A stretch of 64,000 bases of DNA, from positions 11,711,843 through 11,775,842 of the forward strand of contig SSBO01000009.1 of assembly GCA_005281725.1 (NCBI GenBank). Reading direction: 5' to 3'. Below are positions 26,648-39,754 of the stretch, piece after piece. The position numbers and the translations under genes are program-made. This stretch comes from Wuchereria bancrofti. Taxonomy: Eukaryota > Nematoda > Chromadorea > Rhabditida > Onchocercidae. How positions within the stretch are numbered: position 1 is the first letter of the stretch; each line of letters opens with the position of its first letter. Under the pieces are notes generated by a model. That model searched no databases and had not been told where the DNA came from. It saw only the letters and a program-made list of their open reading frames with translations.

Positions 26648-26905
26648 ATGTATGCGGTATGTTCTGAGATGAGGCACATCGAGAATTTGAGAAAACTGTC
26701 TGTCACTTCAGAGAATCAGTTTATTCTCAAAGAAGAGGTAATTATAGAAACGATATGATAGGAAGCAATGATTATTGTCTGGAAAATTTTCAATTTCAAG
26801 AAGATGAAAAAGCTACCAATTGATGTTCGAAGGATAAACGAAAAGTGCCACTTGTTTGGATGCAATATTATTTCACTTTCATTTAATAATTCTCATTTTA
26901 TTTGA
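26648..26905 (+). CDS. Candidate two-exon small orphan gene
   Basis: Exon 1 (26648-26737) begins MYAVCSEMRHIENLRKL and ends at a GAAGAG|GTAATT donor in phase 0. A 63-nt intron ends in AATTTCAAG. Exon 2 (26801-26905) continues KMKKLPIDVRRINEK and ends at TGA, giving 64 aa with a Lys/Arg-rich middle. The splice signals are good but both exons are short. I recognise no family. Confidence 0.25.
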
Positions 26906-27431
26906 AACTCCTTCGATCAATCTTTCATGTAGGAACAGATGAACCGACCTTTTCAATCTGTCTGAACTTCCGGTTAATGATAAGGAAATGATGGTGATAA
27001 CAATTTAAATGACTGTAGTACTGGTGATAGAAATAGTGATAATAAGAGGAGGTGGACGAAGCAAAAACAATTAATTTCCGATTTAGGTCAGAAGCAGATA
27101 GAAGATAACAAATTTTTTCTACTTCTTTTGAATTCTGTTTCATATTGAATTCCTTTCCGAAGTTAATCTTCTTCTCTTGCCTAATAGAAAAAAAAAATTA
27201 TCATTAAACTGATTAATATGCAAAGCACATGTTTACATTTAATCATTGATTTTGGTGTTGAATCTAATATATGATAGTGCTGCATGATAATTAAATATTT
27301 GAGCAAATCATTATGGTCCTTTTCAATTCCTCTTGTAATTCCTTCCCTACATTTCACAGATTCCCTCATTATGCTCTTGTTTTTATTTCTTGCTTAATAG
27401 TTTCATTTTTTCGATTGGAATTTTCATATTT

Positions 27432-27881
27432 CTAAATTGTAGATACTAGTTGTGGCATCATTTCATTTCGGATTATCATAGAAGTTATTGGAGTGGCGAT
27501 GAAAGAGTGCGGAACAGCCGTGTGACATTTCAGCATCGGAAAACCGACCAATTCCGAAATTCGGTTTATGATATAAGAAATATTCTTAACTTCTGCATAG
27601 AATGATTGCCCAATTCTTCAGTTTTACTGGATAAATTGCAGAAAATTTTATACTATTCACCCAACTTATGACCATTAATAAAATTTTCCCTTATTGCACG
27701 TTGGTATGATAACAGTGAAATAGATCCGACTAGTGATGAACTATAGAAGAAATCAAATAATTTTTTTCTTTCAGTGAAAAATATAAAATTTAATGAAAAA
27801 ACGAAAGGAGAACTTACCACTATATGAGACTCGAGCTACATCTACCACTTCCGTTAGCTTGAACTTGCCAAAATGGAGTCT
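27432..27881 (-). CDS. Last two exons of an unidentified gene (5' exons not found)
   Basis: The first exon seen (27818-27881) has a strong TTTGTTACAG acceptor and a consensus GTG|GTAAGT donor, and only one open frame, reading RLHFGKFKLTEVVDVARVSY. It joins in phase to 27432-27592 (acceptor TATGCAG), which reads VKNISYIINRISELVGFP and onward through FIATPITSMII to a TAG. Together they give about 74 aa of C-terminus with mixed charged and hydrophobic character. The block is GC-richer than the surrounding DNA, so it is also partly open on the other strand, which weakens the coding inference. The upstream exons should lie between 27.9 and about 31 kb, but I could not choose among several weak candidates. 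The family is not recognised. Confidence 0.35.
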
Positions 27882-30800
27882 CTGTAACAAAATTCATTTC
27901 AAATTTCCGTCAGGCGATCGAAATCATGAGATGCTGGAAAGAATAAAACCAGCTGAATTTAAATCCTCTCATTTCCTAATTGGAAAATTCCACCAAAAAA
28001 AGCGGAAATAGGATTGCTTCCTTCATTACAATTACATTAAAATGCTTTAGTATAAACTATTAAGTTCGGTAATTATTTCTGCGTAAATCATGAAAATTTG
28101 TATGATATTTGATTATCGAATGGAAAGAAATTATTTCAAATACTCTGCTCTGATCGATCTTATGGAACAAGCATTTAGCATAGCTTTTACTGGATCTATG
28201 TAAACATGAAAAAACTGAAACAGTCCTTCAAGCATTAAAAAATAAACTTTTTGAATTTTTCTTTAAAAACCAGTTCGTCATTAACCGACACATTCAATTT
28301 TTAGGTCCAACATTTCACTTTCCAGCTAAACTCCTTTTTTTACTCTCCAACTCCATTTTCTTGTAGAGCGAATAAGTTTATAAAGTTGCTCAATTCTAAA
28401 AGGTGCTTTATTGATTTTTTGCAGAACTCTGAACTTTAGAAAAAAATTATGAAACTTTCATAATACTTTTAAGTTTTGTTTTAATTACAATGAAAGCTTT
28501 TTTAATTTTGGAAAGTCAAAGAATTGTCAGTAATTGAAGATAATAATAATAACGTCTTTGGCTTTTCTTTTTGTCATTTTTTTGCATCACATTATCATTT
28601 TTTAAATACGGAGTACAGCGATTATCAGAAAAAGTATTCGTCCACTTTTTTTCTTAAATTTTCCGCTGGTTAAGCAACATGCTTTGAACGTGAAATCCGT
28701 ATCAATTCTATAATCAAATCAAAATCTTTGCTTAGATGTGATTTATAAATCGTCCTTGTCTTTTCCTTTTTGTACAAATAAATTAGCATATAACATACGT
28801 ACATATATATCATACGGGGTTTTCGTAAAAAGGAATAATGCACAATTTATCTATCAATCTTTAAAGAATTAAAACGATCAATGTCTCTTTAAATATCCAA
28901 ATAACTCTAAAATATTTTTAACAATTATTGAACAGTCCATGTAGCTTGAATATATAAATCTTAATAAAAAAAAAAAAAAATTCTTTATATGATAAGATTG
29001 CTGGAAAGGAAGACTAAAAGCTAGGAGGGCTTTTAGCACTGCTGCAATTGGGTTATGATGAAGAATATTGCGCTGACCAAGAATTCCAAATAGCAGCCGA
29101 ATTCTCATAAACGGAGAAAAAAAAAAATTAGTAGATGGAGAGAAAATGTTATTTGGATGACCCCAAAGGAATTGCAGTAAGCAACATCCTTAATAATTCT
29201 TAACTTTTTAAAAATATCCCATATGTTGTTATTAATCCATTGCTGGTAATAACGATTATACAAAATATAGTTTTGATATTATAGGATTTTGAATACCTTT
29301 CGTTCCGATGAAGTTCGGAATGTCTGCTCAAAAAGAAAAAAAAAATATAATTTTATAGGTCGTTTTGATTTTGACGGCAACAAATGTCGAATGACCATAG
29401 AAAAAACTCTTTTGCTTCATCCTGTACTTATCCCAACATTCCGATAAACAGCCTAAGAGCTTATCTCAAGGCTACAAGGCTAAATCATTTCCATGCTGCG
29501 CTTCCAATTGTCTAAAAATTCAAGACTGTTCTGCTGCTTCTAATAAAAATCATTGAGAAGTAAAATCAGATTAACTGTTAGATCATTGCTTGTCTATTCA
29601 TAAAGTGGTTGTACATCAAATGAGATGATGCTACGACCTCTGAACTCCCAGAATATTAACACAACTGATTCCTTTAATTTACTTTGCAATGAGACTTTCA
29701 TTCAGGCTTCGGAAACACATCTAAAAAAAAAAAAAAAACGTGCGGAGTTCGAGGACACCTAACATTTAATTATCACACATTACCGTAAAGTTTCCAAATC
29801 AAACATTGTGAGGAGAAACTGTTTAAATAAAAACATGAAAAACAATTGTGGGTAAACAATACTTCTCAAAAAACAATACCCAAAAAGTTATTTCGATTGA
29901 GCTTGGGAAAGTAAGACTTCTTGGGAAATTGAGACTTTGTTAGAATTAAAGAAAAAGTTGTTGAATGGAGTAAAGTTTGCACATTGAGTCTTTTTAGTTG
30001 GCAAATTTCGATCAAATTATCAAGCAAATTAAATCAAAGTCTTTCACTAGCTGATATTTTTCATTTGGTTCTCATCCCCTCTTACTTTACTTTCTCGTCA
30101 ATTTTTTTCCTTTTTGGTTTTGACATTTCTAATTCTTACAAATGTACGTATATTTACATTTGCACCGTTTGGAAGGAAATGCTAGTATTAATTTGAAAGG
30201 CAATAATCTTGAACTGTGATTATTCTGAAATTGGAGGATATATCTTTTTATATAGGCAAAACTTTTTTTTTTTTTGGAAAAATAAACGTTGCGGTAGAAC
30301 AGTTGAGTTGTCAACTTTTCTTATTCATCAGGTAGATTTCAATTTTGGAATTGCAAAGATCAGCAAAATTAGAAAGTTCTCAGTAATGATTATTAGAATT
30401 AGAAAAAAAAAAATTTTAAAATTAGAAAGTTCTCAGTAAATTACTGAGAAAATCTCAGTAATGAAGGCGAACACTTCGTTGAATCAAAATATGGAATCAT
30501 ATTTCAAACCTTTCTTACAGAATGAAAAATCATGAATTCCAATGAGTGTGAGCATCAATTTTTCTCAGTCTTTCACAATATGTTTTACGGATTTTATGAC
30601 AGTATATCAAACCATAAAATTAATTGCTTATTTGTTTTGCTATAAAGAATTGTCGAGAAAAGAGCTAAAGTGCCACAAATGGGATATTAAAAAGAGATCG
30701 ACAAAAGCAAAAAGAAGAAACAAAAAGTTTCTTAATATATGAGTAAATTACAAACAGTGTGAGAAAGAAAAGAGAAGCGAAAATAAGTGAAAAAAGAAGA

Positions 30801-31968
30801 ACGATTTATTTCAGTAAAACTGAACAATTTGACTATTAGCAAAAAAGTATGCTTGGCTCAGTTATTCATGCTTAATTGCTAATGAAATACAAAATCACAG
30901 CTAATTTACTAATTTACTATTACCGATTAAATACTTAAAAGTGTCAGTACTATGTTTATTTTATCTTAAAAGTTTTCCTTAAACAACACTGAATAATTTA
31001 AATCAGTTCGAAGTAATTTTTTTTCTCTTTTCTCACTGTCACACATCTGTTAATATCTTATCAATCAATTAAAGCAAGAAAAAGAGAAAAAATATTGTTT
31101 GACTATAGCATAGTTTGTTACTTTAAAGCATATTTTTATATATCCACCAATAAAAATCATCAATGATGAAGCTATGAGGAGAAGATAATTTGTAAGAGAA
31201 CATGAAGTAATATAAAATGCTACTGAATTGATCTTTTCTTTGCAAGTTGCGCAGCTTCTCGAAATGTTTAGTAAAACTTTGATAATAAAGTTTGGTCATG
31301 TATTCAAATACAACAAAATTGATGATTCATCTGATTTATGTGCTTTTAAATGTTATTTTTGATCAAGGAATAGTGTAAAATAAATGCAAAGTACCGTTAA
31401 ACACTTCTCAGGGAGAGTATGGCATTCTCTTGACTAAAGTTAAGAACCTAAATGAACAGGCTTTCCTAAGGTTGTAAACTGATAGCGGAATCTTGTAATA
31501 ATTTTTACATCTTTTTAACTAAAAATGATGGATACACAGTTATTACTACTTTCATTTGTTGTTATTTCAAATTTTGCAATGAAAAGACGGCTTTTTCATC
31601 ACCCATTTCATTTATTGTAAATACATAAAATATGAAATAAACATCTGCATAAATAATATTCAACCTTAGTTTAACAGTACAGAAGAACAACAGAGTAAAA
31701 AATTAATTTGTCATTCAATGAAATCAAACTGTCATTAAATAAAACACGTCTAGTCATAGTCATCAATATAACTGCCGATAAATTCAGAGAAGCCCATAAA
31801 TTTCCCATGTTGAACCTTGACAAATTGCTACTCCAGAAAAAAAAGCAAGCAATATAATTAGGATAGTGACTCGAGGTGATAACAAAATTGTTTGTAATAA
31901 AAAATCGAGAACTTATGATAACAAAGGCTTTGATAAATTTTGGGAAAATTTTCACCAGTTGAACTTTT
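27882..31968. other. Intergenic, no confident gene
   Basis: GC-richer patches occur near 28630-28700, 28990-29110 and 29290-29480. Each has some splice-like signals (for example a GAGCAG acceptor and AAAG|GTATTC donor bounding 27 nt at about 29297-29323 on the - strand), but no consistent chain could be built. The rest is AT-rich DNA with poly-A and poly-T runs. Confidence 0.35.
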
Positions 31969-32277
31969 TTGACAATGAATTTAAGACGAGCCAATGATAA
32001 GAAACGATTGGAATTGAAAAGAGGGTATGAAAGCCTACGAATAAACGAAATGTTGCCATTAGATAATGCTCATTCCACCCGGAGGCAATATATCAAGTTT
32101 GAAATAGAAGCATACCAATTTGCATACAATGTAATTTGGTTATATAAAGTCTATCTTTATTTACAGCAATATCTTAAATTAGAAAAGCAAACAACTTCTA
32201 TACCGAAAATTTCGAGAATCTCTCAAAATTTTTGCCCAAATGTTCAACTTTTTCAGTTTGTTTCGACTACAAATTAA
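31969..32277 (+). CDS. Hypothetical 102-aa ORF with a weak bHLH-like stretch
   Basis: An ATG-to-TAA frame of 102 codons just beyond the 3' end of ERGIC1. The segment NLRRANDKKRLELKRGYESL recalls the basic and first helix of MLX-type bHLH proteins, where a KRGY-x-x-L pattern occurs. About three residues seem missing from the basic region, and the second helix is not convincing. It could be a degenerate exon or chance. No introns, partner exons or promoter features were seen. Confidence 0.2.
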   Translation: MTMNLRRANDKKRLELKRGYESLRINEMLPLDNAHSTRRQYIKFEIEAYQFAYNVIWLYKVYLYLQQYLKLEKQTTSIPKISRISQNFCPNVQLFQFVSTTN

Positions 32278-32348
32278 ATTTCACTTTGAAAAATAGAGAA
32301 AAAACAATATAAACAGAAAATGAATAAATAAAAACAATATCCAAAAAA

Positions 32349-35156
32349 TCAACTCAGTTTGCCCATTTGATGTTTCCGATACAATTCGGTCAATGAAAAC
32401 AACGATGCGTCAATGATACCTGCAACCGTAAATGTTCCACCAACCACAGCACAAATCTGAAACTTGTATTTATATTCTATCTGAAAACAAAAATATAGCA
32501 ACTGTATTTTATGAAGTTGAAAATTATTCAACGGAATATACGAAAATTAGAAATCTGTTTCAGACGTGGCATTGTATTTCAAAATTTTGTCCGAAAAGAA
32601 AAAAAAATTGAAAAAAAAAATGGAATAATTGCTATTATAAGTTAACTTTGAATGAAACAAAAAGTATTCGGAAATTTGGTTCATTAAGATTTATTTCCTT
32701 CAGAAGGATGGAAGTTTAAACAAGGCCGAACATCAAATAAACAACAAAAAAAAAAAAACAAACAAACAAACATACAGAAGTGATAAATGTATAAAACGGT
32801 TGCCGTCTTTCGGTATATTTGATGGTAATTGGTTGTAATTCATAACGGAACCATAAAGCAGGCATTACTTTACCGGAATAATGATATGTGACGTATTCTT
32901 TATGTGCATAGGTATATTGGTAGCTGTATTTTTTGTTTCCAGTGATATCTTCATACACTGATGGCACTATCTAAGTTATATTTGAAGTAGCATAATGAAA
33001 GGAATCGAGAAATAAAATCATAGATGAAATTTCAATTGAATTGAATTAGCCAGAGTCCAAGAAATCTTGCTCCTCTAATACATGACATCAAACATAGTAA
33101 GAGAAGTAATGAATTAGAAAAATAAAACTATTACAGTAAAAGCAATCACAGAAGAGAATATCTAAGGATTCAAAACACTAAGTACATTCCACGTACGTCA
33201 TGGTTACACACGCTCTTACCTTTAGAACATAATCATGGGTAAAACTTCCGTCGCTTTCAAGAGCTTCACGATTTTTTAATGGATTAAAACTTCCAAGGTT
33301 TTGAGATGTCTGCAAGACATACATTCTATAACATTTTCGGCACTAATATTTCTAAATTTGCAAAGAAATTTCTAAAGAAATGAAGAAATTTAGAATGTAA
33401 AATATCCACAAAATCGATAATTCTTTATGATAAGCATTACTAAATACCATCATACATTCTATCATTTTATCTAATCTCAAGAAAGTTTCTTTCATTCAAA
33501 TTTGATATTTTTAGCATTATTTTTTTAAAGATAGCGTAGACATCATTTAAGGATATATTGCTCATTCATAAACGAAAGCTAACAGAGATATCATCGCCAA
33601 AAACAACTGAATGTATTGTATGTCGCATGTCATATGTTTCAGGTTGTGTATCAGCCGCATGAGTGCTTATATGGAAATTTCCTGGTACCTGTCGAATAGA
33701 AATAAGTTAATTAATAATTTATGTATCTACTCGTTCTTCTTTTACTGACCAATATGTTTGCAGCTTTAATTTAAATATATGAATTTTGTACCAACTAATT
33801 TTTATCGAATGAAATAAGTCCACTCTTTATTCGCTAAAATTATACAATATAATGTCGTACCTTACTGATTTCGAATTTTCCTTCTAATCTACAACCACTG
33901 GTACCAATTGGTATTTTCTCGGTATTACGAACAAAACCAACTTCATGTCGTCCGTTATCATCTTGTATATCAATTCCTATGTCTAAAATTAAAGTTTGTT
34001 AAAGGGATCTATGTTTTCATCCGAAAAAGTAATGATATTTTGGGTAATCAAATGAACTTTGTGATTGCTTAATCAAAAATCAATTTCGCTATTTCTGCAC
34101 AAAGTTGTATAATTCAAGAATAGCTCACAATAACATGACAAATATGGGAGTGAAATGTTTAGTTGCACTTCGATTCGACCTTCTCGACCTGGGTCATCCA
34201 CAAATAATTCCGATCGACTGTAACAGAATATTTTTGGAAATTTCTGTAAAATTTCAATCAAAATTTTGCAATGAACTGTAATATTATTCAAATGACTGAA
34301 ATAAGAGATATAAATGAAGAAGTAGAGAAAGTTATAATCCATGAAATAATACCAAATTAGAAATTGAAAATCGTGAAAAAAAAAAAAAAACAACTTCTAA
34401 GTAGTAGGATTTGAGAGCAAAAAAAAATTATTACAATGGAACGGTAAATTTCACAAAATGATGTTTATGAATGAAGTATGATTGTATCAGTTAGCATAGG
34501 TAAATCTTTGCTATCGCTGCAGTTTCATTACTATAAGATGAATTGTTAGATTGATTTGTAGCAGTTTAAATTCTTGATTAAATGGAAAGTTGATTAACGA
34601 TGCATACACTTCTAATGTAAGGAAGCTGAGCAAGTCATTGATTACCATAAATAATATGAATGATATGCAAACAACCGAAATGATTGCGCCAGTCGTTGTT
34701 GGCTGCGTTAAATCACGTGGCACTTTTCGGTAGATGTCAAACCTGAATAATGGGATGGATGTAGTAATGTAGTAGTAGTTACATCGTGTATCAATTTCAA
34801 AACTTCGTATGATAATTTCAATTATAAGTGAAGTTACTCATTTTCATTTGTGTTTTAATGTCGTAATAAATTAATTGACTTAACTGTCATTTAAGCGATA
34901 TCAGTTGCTTTCTTTAAAATTAAAATAAGAAATTGAAAACAAGCAGCAATGGCGCAAGTTTCTGACTTGCTGAAATTGATAAAATTGATAAAAATTAGGA
35001 ATTTTTAGAGGAAGGAAAGAAAGATCGGCGAACAATTTTCGATTCTTCCTAGATGAATTATGAATGAAACCATTGAAAATTTTAGCTACAAAGTGCATAA
35101 ATCGAACTAAATTGATATCAGAAAGGTAACCTTTTTCTAATACAGCCAAGAAGCAT
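32349..35156 (-). CDS. ERGIC1: ERGIC1 (ERGIC-32) orthologue, ER-Golgi intermediate compartment protein
   Basis: ERGIC1 cycles between the ER and cis-Golgi with the Erv41/Erv46-type cargo receptor proteins. Exons, 5' to 3': 35131-35156, 34608-34742, 34129-34217, 33861-33982, 33584-33688, 33220-33309, 32776-32970, 32349-32456; 870 nt, 289 aa, against 290 in human. The N-terminal TM segment (GAIISVVCISFILFMVI) follows FDIYRKVPRDLTQPT. The lumenal domain carries family motifs ELFVDDPGREG, IGIDIQDDNGRHEVGF, GCRLEGKFEISKVPGNFHIS and KYSYQYTYAHKEYV. Then come WFRYELQPITIKYTERRQPF and the C-terminal TM segment ICAVVGGTFTVAGIIDASLF; the tail ends MGKLS. ERGIC1-specific blocks (RHEVG, VPGNFH-STH, YTERRQP) separate it from ERGIC2 and ERGIC3. 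The 26-nt first exon (MLLGCIRKR) is inferred from phase, donor and total length, and is the least certain part. Confidence 0.93.
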
Positions 35157-37152
35157 ATCGAACAAGCAAAAAGATAAAGAAATGAAATTCAAATTTCGAA
35201 ATAAATCGTTCGAAATTATGACGAAGATATCAATAGTAAATATTATCAAGATTGATCATTCTTCATGTACTAGTTTCAGCTACTTACACTCTCCAATCTT
35301 AGATATTACAAGTCCTTCTGCTGAACAACCTTCTTTACTCAAAATTGGCCTCTGAACAGAAGCAGAATATCTCAAGCAATACATGGATTGTGAGTACAAA
35401 ATGATTTTTCACAAGAAAATCTTGGGAAAATTTCACAAATTTTTAATTGGATTTAAGAAATGATTTAAGAAGACTTATCTGATACTTAAAAACTATCAAT
35501 CACATCACTGAACACGAACCCTTATTCTACCTAAGCAATTATCTCAATTTCAGCATATCTTCTTAATGAACAAAAGGATTTCCTTTGCATTCAGTCATGC
35601 TGCTAAAACACTGTCAAATATTTTTATCACTCCAAGATAAGAATAAAAATATATTTACGACAAATTTTTTTATTGCTAATTGTTATAAAAAGGAAAATAT
35701 ACTTATTATTGAGCTAAAACTTTTAAAACAAAAAAATGATATTCCAACTATTGAAATGCTATGATAATTAACAATGAAGGTCATTCTTGATAGATTCGAT
35801 GTTCACCTCTGATAAGTCTGATATTGTAACTGGCATAAATGTAATATTAATAGTACCTTTTAATATCATGCATGATTTGAAGCGAGAACGTAATGATCGT
35901 GTCACACAGTTGGTCGCAAACAAACACAGCTATAACATCAGACAACAATCACCCATTTGATCAAGACTGGAATTTTCTTCCTGTCAACTTTAGCATTTTA
36001 AACACAGGAGAAATCGATTTTCCAAATATTTGAAATAAACCGAAGTAGATAAAATAAAGATTTCACAAATTTTGTGAATGAATGCATAACACATTACGAA
36101 TCGATCAAAAAGATGGAGTCATAGTTGGCAAACAGAGTAGCAAATGTGCGACAGTTTGCTTCAGGTATATTTATTAGCAAATATTTATACTACCCAGTCA
36201 ATAAAGCTAACGATCCTGATAGTATGAATCATCCGGTAATTCTTACCTCTGCAGTACAAAGAGTGGTAAGTGAGCGAATCGTCGTAAAATCAAAATAGGT
36301 CAAAAATCTGTTTAACACTGGCTAAACACAAATATAGTCTCTGTTAGAGGCAGTGAGAAAGTTGCAAATAAATTCTGATAAAATCAAACGAAAATCTCCT
36401 TTATGAATAGAGCGGTAAATGGAATACATTTTGAAAAAATCTTATGTTTTTTTTATTAAATTGATTATCAAAAAATAGTTACCATAATAAAACATTACAA
36501 AATGACAGCTTTGCCAGTATGATAAATAGCAAAGCATAAAGATGAATCAAAATCAGTTGTTTCTCTTTTATTTTAAAGGAAAATGAGGGAAAGAAATTTG
36601 ATTATAAAGTGGATCATTTTGAGTTCGAACTCTTCTGGAAGATACCGAAGATACCAAAATGAAGGCCATGAAAATGTGACAAAGCCAGTATAAATTAAAC
36701 TTCTGAATAGTTAGCGGAAAAAAAAAATAAGGCGAGAAAACATATTGGTTAGAGTAAATTGTTTATTTTCTTCTCATACTCCAAATCAGCTCAAACTGTT
36801 ATGCAACAATTGCAGAGCTTCGAACTTACTTTTGGTATTTACGAGATTTTACCGAATCACAATAGTGCCAAGAAATACAGGAAACACTTATAAGTGATTG
36901 TTTGTCGTGATAATAAATGAGATTGCAGTACTGCCATAATAGTAGACATAATGAGGTAAAAATAAAGGTAACATGGATAAATGCAGTGATGATGATATGG
37001 TTGGTATATCACCTTGCTAATTTAAGATTAGTGAGTAAAGTAGAATTTTAGTCTTTGATGTATCCGAATTACTTTAATGGGTGGACACCAATCTGAGCAT
37101 GCCATTGGTCATAGTAATTTTACCAACAACGGTGACAGAAAAGTGAACGAAC

Positions 37153-37185
<33 letters not shown>

Positions 37186-37186
37186 G
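37153..37186. repeat. (GT)n microsatellite
   Basis: TG dinucleotide array with TATG interruptions. Confidence 0.9.
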
Positions 37187-39684
37187 AACGGTTAACTGCT
37201 CACTGCAATTAATTAAAATAAATTCAAATTTATTACCGAAAAACGGCAAATGTCCTGATTTGCAATAATGCTTTCTCATAATTCAGTCAGCACAATCATT
37301 GATTTTTTAAAGATTTCAAATAAAGTATTGTGAAAGGCTGTCATTTGCAAACTTCTGAGAGATGTAAAAAATTCAAGAAATCGATCATTTTCTATTTGGT
37401 GAGAAAGTACGGTACTTATGTAAAGAATAGTATTCATTGTATAATATAGAACTGTATGGAACAGTTACCCTAAAATATGGTTAATATTCTTGGATTTGGG
37501 CAAGGAAGGAATTTACAAAATGTTTAACACAAGTAAAGGAAAAAAAAAATTAATCTGCCACTTTCATGTACTAAAATATAACATATCTTTACAACAGCGA
37601 ATGGAACCGATTATGGTACACTTTCAAAAACTATGAAAAAATAAGCTTTGCATCATTTGAATATACGAATGAAAAAGAAGAGGGAAACTTTCTCGAATCA
37701 AAATCTTTAAGTCCTAAAATCTTTCCGGCAAATAGTTTTCAGGATGTTTGGCAATGAACCGACAAATATTCTGCCATTTATTCCGTCTGCTTACTGCATT
37801 GCTGGCCGCACGACATTTCATAGCACCATGCAAACGGGCAGAATGAATCGATCAAATGATGCCACTTTTTTTTACGATATTTTTTTTTTTTTTTTAGATG
37901 ACGAAGTGGAGAAAGTAGCTTTCTGTGCTCAATTTGTCGACATGTTTTGCTGTAAATTTTCTTTTTCTCCTTTTAGTTCAAAAAATTTCATGAGTGAAAA
38001 TTGAACTTGGCTCGATGATTCCTTCTTTCAGATTCTTTTTTTAAAGTTTTATTTGGAAAAAAGGTTACAAACGGCGTAATAATAACATAAACAGGAAAGA
38101 TAACCAACCAACCAACCATAATATGACGGCATAATTTCCCATTATTTCTAACAAATAACAATGCAATATTTTTATGAGATCAAGAAGCGGTCAAAAGGGC
38201 AAATATATTTGGAAAATAAAAGATAAGAATGGAAGAAACCATAGCTGAAAAATGTCACTAATTCAAATACTGCATAAATTAAAGGTTAAAAAGTCAAGAA
38301 GTTTCCCTATGAATTTCATAAAATTTTCCATCTTTCAGTTATTTTTCTTTTTCCAATTCCCCAGTGCAAAGTTTTTTCAGCTATTTTTCCAAAAAAGAAA
38401 GGAAAAATGGGAAAGTGGTTAGAACAATGACACAATTCAAAAATGTTCAAAAACAAAATTTTTTTCTTGCAGTTTGTGTGCAGGAATTAAAAAAAATTAA
38501 TTAAGTTTGCAAATGATTTGAAGGGAATTTAAGAAATTAAGAATCAAAAAATGAAGCAAAACTAATGTATAGAAGAAATGTTGTGTACACAATGTTGTGT
38601 TTAAAATGAACTAATCTGCTGCTGCTGCTGCTCACACATAGATCAGCTACCGATGTGATCGATACAACGGACGATTCGTAGTGAAGAAGTGAAAATCGTC
38701 CTCGACCTGAATAATACTACTCATATTCCTCGTTAAATTATTTCAACACATTCAACACATCATTTGTTGGAGAAATCCATCGATAGTTCAGTCGCCTTGT
38801 CAAGTCATATTTAATATTTAAAATTTAAAACTTCAAATTTTTGAATAAATATGTTGAAATTAAGAAGGTAACTTGAATTTATATGTATGATTGAACAAAG
38901 AAACAGCAACTATTATAAAATAGCACATGAAAATCAGTCGAATTTATTGAGATTTTGCAAAAAGATTTATTAATTATTCATAAGCATAATGTGATGATAA
39001 TTAGATGAGATGTAAATGACAGTTTGTTGAAAACAAGTTTTGAACTAATGTTAACCAATATTTTCTGAGCAATCACTCAGGTTCGAAATCTGAAAACAAT
39101 GATATTTTCATGGTATGTGTACTTATATGAATTGCATGTGCGTGATATACGTGTAATTAGTATTTTGTATTTGAAGTGAAGTAAATAACACAGTGAATGT
39201 ATCGAAAGCAGTTGTTCAGCCTAAAGGGCCTAAAAAGGCTTGAACATTTGTCCCAATTGGTTAGTTCCTACAAATCATCATGCAGCTGCTTAGCAAACAA
39301 CTTTCACCCTCTCAATTCTTTATCTACCCCTTAAAGAACTATTTGGCAATAAGCCACCAAAAAATTTTGACATTAAACTCTCTTCTTTACTGAATTCCTC
39401 ATTCTCTGTCCTGAAATGGTTCCAAAAATCTTAAGAGTCACTTCATATCTAGTATTAAATTTCTATTACTGCCTATCTGCACTATTATCTAGGTCTCCCT
39501 TATCTCTCATCCTCTTTTTGGCCAAAAACAAAGTGTTCTGGCCAAAAAGAGAGAGAGGGAGAGAGAACATTCCCAACAGTTCCTTCTTTCATTTCTTTTC
39601 AAGTTTCTTCTTTATCTAACATCCTGTACCATTAGCCCAATTCCAATGGGAGAATAAAATATATGTGTTGTCAGGCCTTAAACT

Positions 39685-39754
39685 CATTCATTCATTCATT
39701 CATTCATTCATTCATTCATTCATTCATTCATTCATTCATTCATTCATTCATTCT
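39685..39754. repeat. (ATTC)n microsatellite, about 17 units
   Basis: Uninterrupted CATT/ATTC tetranucleotide array. The same motif on the opposite strand (GAAT) forms the array near 44.9 kb. Confidence 0.95.

Noticed and set aside
32457..32480. Upstream ATCTGAAAAC acceptor for the last ERGIC1 exon, adding eight residues (IEYKYKFQ)
   Set aside because: The acceptor at 32457 gives FITS-ICAVVGG, which matches the family with no insertion and a total of 289 aa.
36621..36632. gagttcgaactc, resembling a tRNA T-arm
   Set aside because: A simple palindrome; no acceptor stem, anticodon arm or D-arm could be placed around it.
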